The notes under the pieces are model-generated. The model was given only the letters and a program-made list of their open reading frames with translations. It had not been told where the DNA came from and searched no databases. A stretch of 64,000 bases of DNA, taken from assembly GCA_003946805.1 (NCBI GenBank), contig RPSH01000010.1, positions 41,310-105,309 on the forward strand, written 5' to 3'. Made by a program: the position numbers and the translations under genes. Below are positions 11,479 through 21,867 of this stretch, piece by piece; within the stretch, counting starts at the first letter, position 1; every line of letters begins with the position of its first letter. Source of the DNA: Bacillus sp. 2B10 (GTDB taxonomy: Bacteria > Pseudomonadota > Alphaproteobacteria > Sphingomonadales > Sphingomonadaceae).

Positions 11479-14277
11479 CTAGGGCCGCTTCGCGTTTGCC
11501 GACAGCGTTACGATGGTCGGAGTGTCGGCGAGCCGCACGGTGAAGCCGCCGCGTTCCATCACGCCCCGGTCCGGTTTCATCGCCACAGTCCCGGGTGTCG
11601 TCCCCTCGACGAACAGCCGAGCGGCCGGGGTGACGTGGTCCGCCGGGTCGAGCGTCAGGGTGATCCGGTGCGCCACCGGCGAATAGACCGCCCGCGCGAT
11701 CCGGCCCGCCTCCAGCGTGATCCACTGTCCCGCGGGCGCAACAAACAGCCGCGATCGCGCACCGTCCTGCGGAACGATGGTCACCGCGTCGCCCGCCATC
11801 GTGACCGTGCCGCCAAATCCCAGCCAGCCGAAGGTCGGATCGTCCACCGCATAGGTCGCGGTGGCATAGGCATGGCCGAAGAAGCCGATCCCGAAATCGC
11901 CGCTGTACGGATCGTGTCGCATCATGTCGGGCCACGAATGGAACGCGGTCGACGAGGCACCGTCGCGATCGATTGCCGTCATCGGCCCCATCAGACCACC
12001 ATAGGCGACCCGCAGCAGATGGAGGTCGGCGGGATTCCGCCGGAACGCGTCGAGCAGCGGCACCGCATTGAGCGCGGAGGCATAATGGTGGATCTGCCGC
12101 TCCACCCGCTCATATTTGCCCGACGTGCCGAAATCCCAGTAACGGCGCGCATTGCCGTTATACCCCCAATTGGGAATGGCGGGGTCGTAGCCGAGGATCA
12201 CGTCACGCGTCGTCTCCGCCTGGGGGGTGAAGCCGAAATGGCGCATCCACGCATAGACTTCGGGTTGGCCGGTCGAATCCCAGGGCATCTCCGACCCGAA
12301 CGGATAGCGCAGCGAGCGCCAGTGATCGGCGCGTGCCCGCATCAATCGCTCGAGATGCGCCGCCTGCGCGGTCATTCCTTCCCGCTGCAACGCGACGAGG
12401 ATATCGACGTAGACATCGCCCAGCATCAGCCCGAATTCGGAATAGAGCGCCGCGTCGCGGGTCATCGCCACCGCCGTCCGGTAGCCATGATCCAGATACC
12501 AGCGCCAGTCGTGGCGCGTCACCAGCCCCGGATGATTGCGCGCCAGCCGATACAGCGCCCAGTGGACCGCCGCGACATGCGGATAGTTATACGATCGGTC
12601 GAGGCGATCCGCCTCCTTCCTGTCCCACGACCATTGCCACCAGCGGGGATCGGCCGGACCGGGATACTGGTCCGGGAACCGTGCCCGGTCATACCACACC
12701 AGACTCTTGCGCACGGCCCCGGCATGGCGGCCATCGGCGACCTGCAGCTTGCCGACGAGCGTTTCGTCCACGAAGCGTTCGATCCGCGCGATCTCACCTG
12801 CGTCGGGATTGACGAACTGCTTCATCACCGCCGCGACCCAGCTGCCCGATCCCGCCTCGTCACCGATGCCGGGAATCCACATGCGATGATCGCTGAGGAC
12901 GACCTTGCCGGCCTCGCGGTCGAAACTCAGGATCGCCGGTCCCCGCCGGAACGGGTCGCCGGGATCGTCATACCATTGCCGGCTCAGCGAGAACCGGCCG
13001 AGGTCGGCGGTAGCCGCGGCCAGCGGCTTCGTCAGGAAGTAGCTGACCGTCTGCTTCCGGCCATCGGCATAGGCGATCGTCAGCCGCGCGCGGCCCCAGC
13101 CGTTCGGGCGCACCGCGAACCGGGTCCAGCCGTTCCGCTTTCCCGCCGGCGTCAACGTCAGCGCCCCCGCCGGATGGCTGGCGATCCCGATGATCGCCGA
13201 CGGCGCCTTCACGAAGAACGTGCCGGTCTGGTCGGCGGGCAGGACATAGCCGGGGAAGCCCGCCACGACGGGTCGACGGTTCGCGGCCAGCGTTCGATCG
13301 ATCGAGCGGATATCGGGGGACCGCGCCAACCGGACACCGAACTCCGCCGCCTCGCCCGGCGCCAGCGTCCGCCCGGTCGGAACGTTCCACTGTTCGTCCG
13401 CGCCACGCCATTCCCGGTCGGCGTAACCGGTCGAATGGATCGTCCAGTCGAAGAACCCCTCGAACGTTACCGATCGCGGCGTGCGGTCGGTGAACGGGGA
13501 CGCGGTCGATTCGCCCGCCGGCGCCATCGGCACATAGGCTTCGAGCGGCGACCCCCGTTCGGGCAGGACGAGCAGCGCGGGACCGCGCCCGTTGAGGCGC
13601 GTCACCTGAAGATAGCCGGCGTCGCGACCGATATAGGGATCGACGAAGCTGGCATGGGCATGGGCATCGTCGAGGTTGCGCCCGGTCAGGATGTTGTCGA
13701 AGACCATCGGCATTCCGACAGCGCCCAGTTCCAGCGACCGGGCCGAGGTGTTCAGGATGCGAAAGCGCAGCGCGACCTGACCGCCCTCGTTCAGCCAGCG
13801 ACGCTCGATCCGGAACGGCGCGTCGGCCCCCATGGTCGCGGTGATGTCGGCAGCGGCGATGGTCGCGCCGGTTGCGCGCAACGCACGGATCGGGCGGCGG
13901 GTGCGCGAGGAGTCGAAATCCCGCCACGTCCCCCCGGCTTCCCGCACGCGCAGGTGCAGGTCGCCGAGATGATTGTAGCCGTCGCCCGCGCGCGCGGCCT
14001 GATGCGAAAGGGGAACGAAGCTGAACCCCGGTTCGGACAGCGGCGATAGACGAGCCAGTGTCTGTGTGTCGCGACGCAGGCCGATCAGGAAATCGCCGAC
14101 CCTCGCCTCGCGCAGCGCGACGGCGGGCGTCGTCGCGCGCGGGGACGATCGCGTTACGGTCGCGCCGCACGCAACGGCGAGAAGACAGGATGACAGGGCG
14201 ATTCGCAGGAAGGGTCGGATCACGTTTTTCCGCCGGCAGGTCTGGAGGGTGGGAACCTTGCGGTCGCGATCGATCAT
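11479..14277 (-). CDS. Large exported protein, putative glycoside hydrolase (DUF5695-like)
   Basis: 932 residues from ATG 14,277; a GTG at 14,223 would directly give the signal sequence IRPFLRIALSSCLLAVACG, possibly a lipoprotein signal. The first half is beta-rich. The second half has helical hairpins with aromatic clusters (WWQWSWDRKEADRLDRSYNY, RHDWRWYLDHGYRTA, YGGLMGPMTAIDRDG) reminiscent of six-hairpin glycosidases and of the uncharacterised DUF5695 group. It starts 32 nt after the Tat-exported glycosidase stop and is the distal gene of a set headed by TonB receptors and a FecIR pair. I infer polysaccharide degradation in the periplasm or outer membrane. Catalytic residues cannot be assigned. 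Confidence 0.6.
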   Translation of the reverse strand: MIDRDRKVPTLQTCRRKNVIRPFLRIALSSCLLAVACGATVTRSSPRATTPAVALREARVGDFLIGLRRDTQTLARLSPLSEPGFSFVPLSHQAARAGDGYNHLGDLHLRVREAGGTWRDFDSSRTRRPIRALRATGATIAAADITATMGADAPFRIERRWLNEGGQVALRFRILNTSARSLELGAVGMPMVFDNILTGRNLDDAHAHASFVDPYIGRDAGYLQVTRLNGRGPALLVLPERGSPLEAYVPMAPAGESTASPFTDRTPRSVTFEGFFDWTIHSTGYADREWRGADEQWNVPTGRTLAPGEAAEFGVRLARSPDIRSIDRTLAANRRPVVAGFPGYVLPADQTGTFFVKAPSAIIGIASHPAGALTLTPAGKRNGWTRFAVRPNGWGRARLTIAYADGRKQTVSYFLTKPLAAATADLGRFSLSRQWYDDPGDPFRRGPAILSFDREAGKVVLSDHRMWIPGIGDEAGSGSWVAAVMKQFVNPDAGEIARIERFVDETLVGKLQVADGRHAGAVRKSLVWYDRARFPDQYPGPADPRWWQWSWDRKEADRLDRSYNYPHVAAVHWALYRLARNHPGLVTRHDWRWYLDHGYRTAVAMTRDAALYSEFGLMLGDVYVDILVALQREGMTAQAAHLERLMRARADHWRSLRYPFGSEMPWDSTGQPEVYAWMRHFGFTPQAETTRDVILGYDPAIPNWGYNGNARRYWDFGTSGKYERVERQIHHYASALNAVPLLDAFRRNPADLHLLRVAYGGLMGPMTAIDRDGASSTAFHSWPDMMRHDPYSGDFGIGFFGHAYATATYAVDDPTFGWLGFGGTVTMAGDAVTIVPQDGARSRLFVAPAGQWITLEAGRIARAVYSPVAHRITLTLDPADHVTPAARLFVEGTTPGTVAMKPDRGVMERGGFTVRLADTPTIVTLSANAKRP

Positions 14278-14309
14278 GGAAACCGCCGTCGCGTGCGAGG
14301 ATGGCGCCG

Positions 14310-16073
14310 TCAGGTCCACTGCCCCCGCGCCGCGAAGCGCGCCCTGGCGGTGGCGATATCCTTCATCACCAAATCGCGTTCCTTGGTGAAGGTGTCGTCG
14401 ACGAAGGTGATCGTCGGGATTTGCGGCTGGTCGATCGTCACCGGGGTGTACCGGGTGAAGCCGATCTCGTGCACCCCGCTCGACCCGCGTCCCGGCGCCG
14501 CATGGCTGAGATGGTTGAACGAGGCGACGGTATCGAAGCTCGCCTGCGGATACAGGGGGTAGCGCGCGACGTGGTTCATCGGGATGAACCCCATCTGCGC
14601 GTCATAGGCCATCTCGGCGATCGGGATGACGCCGGGATGCGTCGCCGCCAGTTCCTTGACCAGCGTGCGCGTACCGACCAGCTGGTCGCCCTGCGGATTG
14701 TTTTCCCACAGGCCGCAGATGTCGAGGAAATAGGCGTCGACGGGATAGCGCGACAGCATGTCGGCGATCCGCCTCTTCAGGTGATCGCGCCAGCTCTTCA
14801 CCGCGACGTTCATGAACACCATGCTCGGCTCGCCCTTGCGGTCGCCGTCCCAGTCGACATAGTCGGAGGCGAAGGGCACGTCGTAGATCGTCCGCAACTG
14901 CGCATCGGCGATCGTGTCGAACCCCGGCCACAGCGGGTTGGCGATGTTGGTGCCGAACATCAGTCCGAAGCGGAAGCCGAGCTTGCGCCCCTCCGTCAGC
15001 AGGCGCCGGAACGCCGCCTCGCCGCCGGTCGCCTTGCCGATCGTGAAGTTGGGATAGTCCCAGTAATAGCGACCGTCCCAGCCGGGCAGGAACACCATGA
15101 CCGTCTTCGGATCGATCTGTTTCGCGGTCCAGCGCAGGATCTCCAGCTGCCGGTCGAAATCGTTGAAGACATAGCCGGTCCAGTGCTCGCCATGCAGCGA
15201 CAGGACCAGCGCGACATGCTTCGCCCAATCGGGCGCGTCGGTGCGCTCGCGCAGCTTCGGGATGCGCCACGCCGCCTCGACCGCCTGGAAATGCGGCCGC
15301 GCCACGCCGGCGAAGTCGGCCGCCACCGCGATCCGCCAGCGACAGGTCGTCACCGTGCCGCTGCGTTCCCACCCGGCCTGCTCGTACAGCAATTCGGTCT
15401 TGTAGCCGTCCGGCCCGGGGAGGAAGGCGAAGCGCGCCGGCCGCACCTCGGTCTGGAGCGCGGAGATGCCCCAGACGCGCTTGTCGCCGCCCTCGATCGC
15501 GACGAGCGGCGTTGCCATGCCGCCCATGAGCGCGGGATATTCAACGACCCGTTCGTTGTCGCCCGGATCGCTCCAGTCGTTGGCCGACACCGACAGCCGC
15601 CCGCGCGGCAGGCCGCGCACGATAGTCTTGATCGATTTGACCGGTATGTCGAGCGCAGCCGCTACCTGCCATTCCAGCGCACCGGACGGCGTCTTTTCCA
15701 GCGTCGCGGTCAGCGATCCGGCGCGCCGGCGCGTGCCGCCCGCCCAGGTGAACCCGGCCGCCTTCAGTTCCAGGCGGCCATCGCTCCTGCGGAGCGTGAC
15801 CGTCGCGGGATCGATGCCGTAGCTGTTCTCGAAGCTGATTACCTCGAACCCGAACAGCAATCCGCCGAACTCGACCGACGGTTCGGGGTTGGAGAAGCTG
15901 AACTTCATGACCGGCGCGCCCTTGGGCGGCGTGAACACCCCGTCGGTCGACGTCAGCAGACGCAGGCCGGCGGGATTGGCGACCGGTGCGGCAACGGCGC
16001 CGGGGGCGGCCATCGCGGTGGCGGCGGCCGCGCCGGCACTGCCGGCCAGCATCGTACGGCGGGATATCGTCAT
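14310..16073 (-). CDS. Tat-exported putative glycoside hydrolase with TIM-barrel-like domain
   Basis: 587 residues. A twin-arginine signal (MTISRRTMLAGSAGAAAAT) predicts folded export. A beta-rich N-terminal domain to about residue 260 is followed by barrel-like elements: VALVLSLHGEHWTGYVFNDF, TVMVFLPGWDGRYYWDYPNF, KLGFRFGLMFGTNIANPLWP and the candidate catalytic-aspartate strand VDAYFLDICGLWENNPQGD, then HPGVIPIAEMAYD with a possible acid/base Glu. The pattern resembles alpha-amylase-superfamily or DUF6259-type glycosidases; I cannot name a CAZy family. AAGGAA precedes the ATG. It follows the second TonB receptor on the same strand. Confidence 0.65.
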   Translation of the reverse strand: MTISRRTMLAGSAGAAAATAMAAPGAVAAPVANPAGLRLLTSTDGVFTPPKGAPVMKFSFSNPEPSVEFGGLLFGFEVISFENSYGIDPATVTLRRSDGRLELKAAGFTWAGGTRRRAGSLTATLEKTPSGALEWQVAAALDIPVKSIKTIVRGLPRGRLSVSANDWSDPGDNERVVEYPALMGGMATPLVAIEGGDKRVWGISALQTEVRPARFAFLPGPDGYKTELLYEQAGWERSGTVTTCRWRIAVAADFAGVARPHFQAVEAAWRIPKLRERTDAPDWAKHVALVLSLHGEHWTGYVFNDFDRQLEILRWTAKQIDPKTVMVFLPGWDGRYYWDYPNFTIGKATGGEAAFRRLLTEGRKLGFRFGLMFGTNIANPLWPGFDTIADAQLRTIYDVPFASDYVDWDGDRKGEPSMVFMNVAVKSWRDHLKRRIADMLSRYPVDAYFLDICGLWENNPQGDQLVGTRTLVKELAATHPGVIPIAEMAYDAQMGFIPMNHVARYPLYPQASFDTVASFNHLSHAAPGRGSSGVHEIGFTRYTPVTIDQPQIPTITFVDDTFTKERDLVMKDIATARARFAARGQWT

Positions 16074-16146
16074 TCTGGTTCCTTGTTCATCTCGCAGGCG
16101 GGCACGGGGGGCCGCCGGGATGCGCGCACGCTCCCGGCGGACCGCG

Positions 16147-18777
16147 TCAGAAATCGAACTTCAGGCCCAGCTGATACCGGCGATAGGTCCGGTAGCTGTT
16201 GTTGGGCGTTTCCCGGAACCCGTTATAATATCCCACCGCCGGCTGCAGCGCGTTCATGGCGTTGGCCGTCAGGCGGAAGTGTTCGTTGATCCGGTACTGG
16301 AAGGTGGCGTCGACGACCTCCTGCCTGCCGAAGAGTTCGGCCCCGCCCAGTTCGGGCACGCCGCCGAAATTGGGGTTGTTCACGAAACTGGTCGTCAGCG
16401 TATAGCCGAGCCGGACCAGCACCGCATCCTTGTCGTAATAGGCGGACGTATTGATCGTGTGCTTCGCCAGGCCCGGAATCTGCGTCTTGACCCCGGCGGC
16501 GTTGGTCAGCTGGCTGTCGAGATAGGTATAGTTGCCGTCGAACCCGAAGCCGGACCACAGTCCCGGCAGTTCGACGAACTTCTTGTTGACGTTGATCTCG
16601 ATGCCCTTGAACGTCGAATCCGACGAACCGTTGATCGGGCGCGAGATGCGATAGAGGAGGCCGTTGATCGTCTCTTCGGTGATGTTGTTCTGGACCAGCC
16701 CCTTCAACGTCTTGCCGAACACCGCCACCGTCACATAGCCCGATGGCGAGAAGAGCCAGTCGAGGCCGACATCGATGCCGTTCGCATAGAAGGACTTCAG
16801 GTCGGGATTGCCGCCCCCGCCGGTCAGGTCGGCGTTGAGCGTCAGCCCCGGCGACAATGCGGTGAAATTGGGCCGGGCGACGGTGCGTGCGGCGCTGGCC
16901 CGTGCCGTCAGGGTATCCGTCAGCTTCGCGCGGATCGTCGCGCTGGGCAGCCAGTCGGTGGTCGTCCCCTCGTTCCGGATCGGCGTCGCCCGCCCCGCCG
17001 ACAGGGCGAAGGCGTTGCCACGATTGTGATTGCGCACGCCGCGGATGCCGAGGTCGCCGTCGATCGGGATGCCGGCGACGCTGAACCCGTAGACCGCCCG
17101 CGCATAGACCGCGTCGGTCCGCTCGCGCAGCTGGAAGAAGTTGCGCGGGGAGAACGGGGGAAGCTGCGCGGGCAACCCGACCTTCGACAGGAAGCCCAGC
17201 TTGTCCGCGAACAGATTGGGATTGGCGACCACGAAGTCGCCATCGGGCGATGCGGTCGACAACCCCGGAATCGACGCCAGCGTGCCGGTGATGTCCTGGT
17301 TCAGGCTCGCCTGGTTCGCGGTGGACCGGCGGAAGGTCCGCCGGAAGCCGACCTGGAACGCGGTCAGAAAACCTTCCGGCCGATATTCGACGTCGACCCG
17401 CTGCGAATTTCCCGAACTGTCGTTGCGCTGGAGGATCTGGTTGTAGCTGAGCCGGGTGAAGCTGGCCGGCTGGGTGATGTCGAGACCCGTGACCGAGATC
17501 GATCCGCGTTCGGGCGACGTCGCGCCGTTATAGGTCAGGTTGGGGGCGGTGCCCGCCGCGGCAAAGATCAGGATGTCGTTGTTGTTCTGGCTCTTGGTGA
17601 AATCGCCCTGCGCACTGATCGTCAGGCTGTCGCGCACCCATTTGGCCGACAGGCTGCCCTGCCCGACCGACCGGAACGGGCGGACGTACAGGCTCTGGGC
17701 GGTCAGCGCGACATTGGCATAGGTGCCGGTCCGGACCAGCGGCAGGTCGACCGGCGAATCCTCGACCAGTTTGAAGCTGCGGGCATTGGCCGCCGAATTG
17801 GCGGTCGCCGGCACCGGCGCGACCAGCGAATATTGCTGCGACTCGTCCAGGTAGCGCCCCTTGAAATAGGCCCCCGACAGCGTCAGTTCGTCGGACGGCG
17901 CCCATTGCAGGTTACCGATCACCGAATCGCGCGAATGGCGCGCGTTGATCTGGATCGGCAGGGCGAAGGACGGAATGATGGCATTGTCCGCCGCATCGCC
18001 GAGCACGCCGTTGCCGTTGATGTCGAAGACGTTGGTGCGCTTCGCATAGCTGGTGATGAAAAAGTCGCTGCGCAGCAGCACGGCGGTATGCGCGACGCCC
18101 AACGACGCGCCGATGCGGCCGATACCGGTATCCCATGCCCCGCCGACCGCGATCGATCCCTGCGGCAGGGGCTTGCCCCGCTTGTCATCCATCGACATCG
18201 ACACCTGCCCGGTGGCGGCGGGTTGCGAATAGGACAGCGGCTCGCGCGTCTTGACCTCGACCAGGCCGCCGATCCCGCCTTCGATCAGGTTGGCGGACGG
18301 CGTCTTGAACACCTCGACCGAATTGACGACGTCGCCGGGAAGATCGCCGATCTGCAACGCGCGGGCGTTGGCCGTCACCGTCTCACGGCCGTCGATCGTC
18401 GTCTGGATGAAGCCGACGCCGCGGATGTTCGGCTGCTGCGCCTCGCCATTGTCATAGGTCACCTGCACGCCGGGCAGGCGCTTCAACACGTCCGAAAGGT
18501 TCTGCGAGGGCATCGAATCGATGTCCTTGGAACCGATGGCGTCGACGGTCTGCAGATTCTTGAGCCGCGCGTCGCGCGTACCCTGGCCGCGCGCGACGAC
18601 GACGATCTCGTCCGAATCGTCGGATGCGGTCGCCGCCGGATCGGTCCGGTCGCCCGGTGCCTGACCGGCCGCGTCCTGCGCGTGGACCGATGCGGTCGCC
18701 AGCATCGCATAGCCGACGCAGGTCGCCAGCAGGCCGGCGCGCAGCATCCGCGAGGTGTTCGAAAGCGTGGTATTCAT
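16147..18777 (-). CDS. TonB-dependent receptor (SusC-like, carbohydrate type)
   Basis: 876 residues from ATG 18,777, preceded by GGAGGGGACACG. It has a signal peptide ending SVHAQ, a TonB-box-like DEIVVVA, then the plug domain (SQNLSDVLKRLPGVQVTYDN, RGVGFIQTTIDGRETVTANA, VEVFKTPSANLIEGGIGG). A 22-strand-type barrel ends in the outer-membrane C-terminal signature YQLGLKFDF. It lies between the STN receptor and the two exported glycosidases, suggesting uptake of the oligosaccharide they release. The ligand is not deducible. Confidence 0.9.
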   Translation of the reverse strand: MNTTLSNTSRMLRAGLLATCVGYAMLATASVHAQDAAGQAPGDRTDPAATASDDSDEIVVVARGQGTRDARLKNLQTVDAIGSKDIDSMPSQNLSDVLKRLPGVQVTYDNGEAQQPNIRGVGFIQTTIDGRETVTANARALQIGDLPGDVVNSVEVFKTPSANLIEGGIGGLVEVKTREPLSYSQPAATGQVSMSMDDKRGKPLPQGSIAVGGAWDTGIGRIGASLGVAHTAVLLRSDFFITSYAKRTNVFDINGNGVLGDAADNAIIPSFALPIQINARHSRDSVIGNLQWAPSDELTLSGAYFKGRYLDESQQYSLVAPVPATANSAANARSFKLVEDSPVDLPLVRTGTYANVALTAQSLYVRPFRSVGQGSLSAKWVRDSLTISAQGDFTKSQNNNDILIFAAAGTAPNLTYNGATSPERGSISVTGLDITQPASFTRLSYNQILQRNDSSGNSQRVDVEYRPEGFLTAFQVGFRRTFRRSTANQASLNQDITGTLASIPGLSTASPDGDFVVANPNLFADKLGFLSKVGLPAQLPPFSPRNFFQLRERTDAVYARAVYGFSVAGIPIDGDLGIRGVRNHNRGNAFALSAGRATPIRNEGTTTDWLPSATIRAKLTDTLTARASAARTVARPNFTALSPGLTLNADLTGGGGNPDLKSFYANGIDVGLDWLFSPSGYVTVAVFGKTLKGLVQNNITEETINGLLYRISRPINGSSDSTFKGIEINVNKKFVELPGLWSGFGFDGNYTYLDSQLTNAAGVKTQIPGLAKHTINTSAYYDKDAVLVRLGYTLTTSFVNNPNFGGVPELGGAELFGRQEVVDATFQYRINEHFRLTANAMNALQPAVGYYNGFRETPNNSYRTYRRYQLGLKFDF

Positions 18778-18949
18778 CGTGTCCCCTCCCATTTCCGTCC
18801 CCGTCGGGGATCGGCTTTCCCGATTGATGGGACATGCCCGGCTGGTGGCAGTGTCCCCGTGTCTTCCCGCCCGTGTGCCGGACGCCATTCGACACCCCGC
18901 GAAATGCAGGTGATGCCGATCCGTAATATCGTTGGTCGCCCCGTGCCGG

Positions 18950-21757
18950 TTATGTGGGCTTGGAGCGGATCGTCAGGCCGATCATCATGCGACGACTTTC
19001 GATGAAGGACTGATTGAGCAACCGCGAGGTGCCGAAATACTCGGTCGACCGGCGTTGCAGCAGGTTGATCGCCCCCATCGTGACCGAAACCCGCGGCGAC
19101 AGCGGCACGGTCGCGCTGCCGTCCAGTTGCCCATAGGGGTCGCGGAACAGCGGGCGGCCGAACGAATCACCGCGAGAGACCTCTGCGATCCGGCTGCGCC
19201 ACGTCCATGTCAGGGTGGCCGAAATGCCGTCGCGGTCGTAGGTCGCGGCCAGCATGTAGTTGTGGCGCGACATCTGCTCCAGCGGAACACGCACGCCTGC
19301 GCCGTTATCCGCTTCGAAACTGTCGATGAACGTGTAGTTCGCCTGCAACCCCAGGCCGGCAAGCGCGCCCGGCAGGCCCGTGAAGCGCTGTTTGAAGCCG
19401 GCTTCCACGCCGCCGATCCAGCCGTCGTCCACGTTGAACGGCCGGTTGATGAGAAACCGTTGCCCGTTCACCGTTTCGGGTGCTCCGACCATCCGGATGA
19501 ACCCGCCGACCTGTTTGTAGAAGGCTGCCGCGTACAGGTTCGCGCCGGGTGCAGGATAATATTCCAGCGCCGCATCGAACTGGTCGGCGACCAGCGCATT
19601 CAGCGCCGGGTTTCCCGCGTCTCCCGTGCCGTTGACGAAGTCCAGCGACACCGTCGGGGCGAGCAGGTTGAAGGCCGGCCGCGAAATCTGGCGCGAATAG
19701 GAGAGCCGGGCATAGAGCCGGAGACCGACTTCGGCGCGCAGGTTGATGCTGGGTAGCCAATGGGCATAGCGGCGTTTCATGGTGAGCGACGCCGTCGGCC
19801 CCGCGATCGACAGGATCGTCGCCGCGTAGCGCAGACCCGCATTGCCATCGACGGGGATGTCACCGATCGTGCCGCTGAACGTCGCCTCGGCATAGCCGCT
19901 GCCCGCCGTTTCCTCCGCACGATAGCCCAGCGCCGGATCGAGATCCGGCATGGCCGGGTCGATGCCGAAAGCGGCCCGGACCGCGCCGACCCGCCCGGCC
20001 GACAATATCGCCGGGCGTGGCGCGATCCAGCGCGATTGCGGATAGGCCGCGCCGAACAGGTCTCCGTCGGTCAGGCCGACGAACCCGCTGCCCTCGACCG
20101 TTCCCGCATCGTCCGGTGCCGCCCCGGTACGAAAGCCGAGCCCGTGAACGACCGAGCGTCGGGCGATCCGGACCCCGGCCTTCACCGACTGGATCGGTCC
20201 GTTCAGCGCATAGGTGCCATCGAGGCGATAGGCATGTTCGCCGTTGGTGTCCCGTACCGCGAAATCGCCCAGCGTCGCGAACCGCCATGCGGCACTCCGC
20301 GCCGGATCGACACCGGCCAGCACGAACCGCGGCAGTCCGCCGGCTGCATCATACGCCACCTCCGGCGCGACGCTGCGCAGCGTCAGCGTCGGCGCGCCAT
20401 AGTCGAACCGCGTACCCGTCTGCGACACGTCCGCCAGCAAGGTCACCGGCCCGTGCCGATAGCGGGCCGACACGCCCCATTGCAGCGTGTGGAACGTGCC
20501 GGTGCCATGGCTGGTGCTCGACGTCACGGGCGCGTCCGTCCATCGCCCGGCCCGGATCGTATCGCCCCGCGCGTCGGGCGCGAACGGTCCGCTCGCCGTC
20601 GCATCGGCCAGTGCCACCTGCAACGAGGTGTTCGTGAAGTCGAGCACGCTGCGATTGTAAAGAAGGTCGCCAGCCAGCTCGAGCGACCCGGACGGACGCC
20701 ATTGGGCGGCGGCATAGCCGGCGGTCAGCGCCTTGGTCCCGCGCAGATAGCGTTTGGTGGCGTTGACCGGCGCGTCGATCGTGTCGCCGGTCGCGGTGAC
20801 CTGCGGGGCGATCGAGTCGATACGCACCAGATCCTGGGCGATGTCCTGTGCCTGGTGGCTGCCACCGACCAGCAGCCCCATCTCGCCGACCGGCGTGTCG
20901 ATCCGGCCGCCGGCATGTCCCGAGACATAGGGGCGCATCCGGCCGTCGAGGTCGCCCAGGACACCCTTTGCCGTCACCGCGATCTCGCCCCCGTCGACGT
21001 CGAACGGCCGCCGCGTATGGAAATCGATCACGCCGCCGATGCCGCCCTCGATCTGGCTGGCGGACGGCGTCTTGTAGACGTCGATGCCGGAGACGATGTC
21101 GGACGGCAGCGCCGCGATGTCGAAGCCGCGCACGACGGTATTCGACAGGTTGCGGCCGTTGATCCGGTCCTCGGTCTGGCTGAGCCCCCGGATCGTCACG
21201 ATGCCGCCGCCGGCACGCACCGACAATTGCAGGCCCGGTATGCGCCGGACGACGTCGGCAAGCGACGTATCGGGCAGCGCGGCGATATCGTCCTGGGTCA
21301 GCACGCTGACCGATTGCAGCGCACGCCGCTTGATATCGGCCGCCTCGCCACCGCCGAGCCGCGTGCCGATCACGACGATGTCGGCATCGACGGACGGTGG
21401 CGGGGCGGCATCGGCCCGGACGACCGGCCGCACGGGCGCGGGCGCCGCGACCAGCACATAGCCCTTGCCGATCGCCCGGAACGACAGGCCGGTCCCGGAC
21501 AGCAGCCGGGTGAGCGCGATATCGGGGTGCAGCCGGCCATCGACCGGTCCTGCCGTCTTCTTGCGAACGAGCTGCGGCGGAAAGCTGACGTCACGACCGG
21601 TCTGCTGCGAAAAGCGCCGCAGGGCACGCGACAGTTCTCCCCGGGGGATACTGACGATCGATGGCCGGACGACGCCCGGCCGGGGCGGCGTCTGCGGCCA
21701 TGCCGGTTCGGCAAGGCCGGCCGTCAGCAGGCTCGTCATGCCCAGCAGCTTGGCCAT
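18950..21757 (-). CDS. TonB-dependent receptor with N-terminal STN signalling domain (FecA-type transducer)
   Basis: About 935 residues from ATG 21,757 (an in-frame ATG at 21,817 and a GTG at 21,769 are alternatives). After the signal peptide an STN domain is visible (SIPRGELSRALRRFSQQTGRDVSFP, then GRLHPDIALTRLLSGTGLSF), as in receptors that signal to FecR/FecI. The plug domain follows with IVVIGTR, PDTSLADVVRRIPGLQLSV and VDVYKTPSASQIEGGIGG-like sequence, then the barrel ending MMIGLTIRSKPT. The fecR-like and ECF sigma genes are immediately upstream on the same strand. It most likely senses and transports the substrate of this locus. The C-terminal end lacks the usual terminal Phe. Confidence 0.88.
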   Translation of the reverse strand: MAKLLGMTSLLTAGLAEPAWPQTPPRPGVVRPSIVSIPRGELSRALRRFSQQTGRDVSFPPQLVRKKTAGPVDGRLHPDIALTRLLSGTGLSFRAIGKGYVLVAAPAPVRPVVRADAAPPPSVDADIVVIGTRLGGGEAADIKRRALQSVSVLTQDDIAALPDTSLADVVRRIPGLQLSVRAGGGIVTIRGLSQTEDRINGRNLSNTVVRGFDIAALPSDIVSGIDVYKTPSASQIEGGIGGVIDFHTRRPFDVDGGEIAVTAKGVLGDLDGRMRPYVSGHAGGRIDTPVGEMGLLVGGSHQAQDIAQDLVRIDSIAPQVTATGDTIDAPVNATKRYLRGTKALTAGYAAAQWRPSGSLELAGDLLYNRSVLDFTNTSLQVALADATASGPFAPDARGDTIRAGRWTDAPVTSSTSHGTGTFHTLQWGVSARYRHGPVTLLADVSQTGTRFDYGAPTLTLRSVAPEVAYDAAGGLPRFVLAGVDPARSAAWRFATLGDFAVRDTNGEHAYRLDGTYALNGPIQSVKAGVRIARRSVVHGLGFRTGAAPDDAGTVEGSGFVGLTDGDLFGAAYPQSRWIAPRPAILSAGRVGAVRAAFGIDPAMPDLDPALGYRAEETAGSGYAEATFSGTIGDIPVDGNAGLRYAATILSIAGPTASLTMKRRYAHWLPSINLRAEVGLRLYARLSYSRQISRPAFNLLAPTVSLDFVNGTGDAGNPALNALVADQFDAALEYYPAPGANLYAAAFYKQVGGFIRMVGAPETVNGQRFLINRPFNVDDGWIGGVEAGFKQRFTGLPGALAGLGLQANYTFIDSFEADNGAGVRVPLEQMSRHNYMLAATYDRDGISATLTWTWRSRIAEVSRGDSFGRPLFRDPYGQLDGSATVPLSPRVSVTMGAINLLQRRSTEYFGTSRLLNQSFIESRRMMIGLTIRSKPT

Positions 21758-21867
21758 CCGGCGCGTCACCTCCCCAGCTCCCACGTCCTGCCTCGATCGT
21801 TTGTCAGGCCGGTACATAGGGGTAGACGCGGCGCTTTCGAAAACCCGTATAGTCCGACAAAATTAGT

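Noticed and set aside
15889..19005. A 1,038-codon open frame on the + strand
   Set aside because: Antisense to the TonB receptor and glycosidase genes, whose plug and export motifs are clear on the minus strand.
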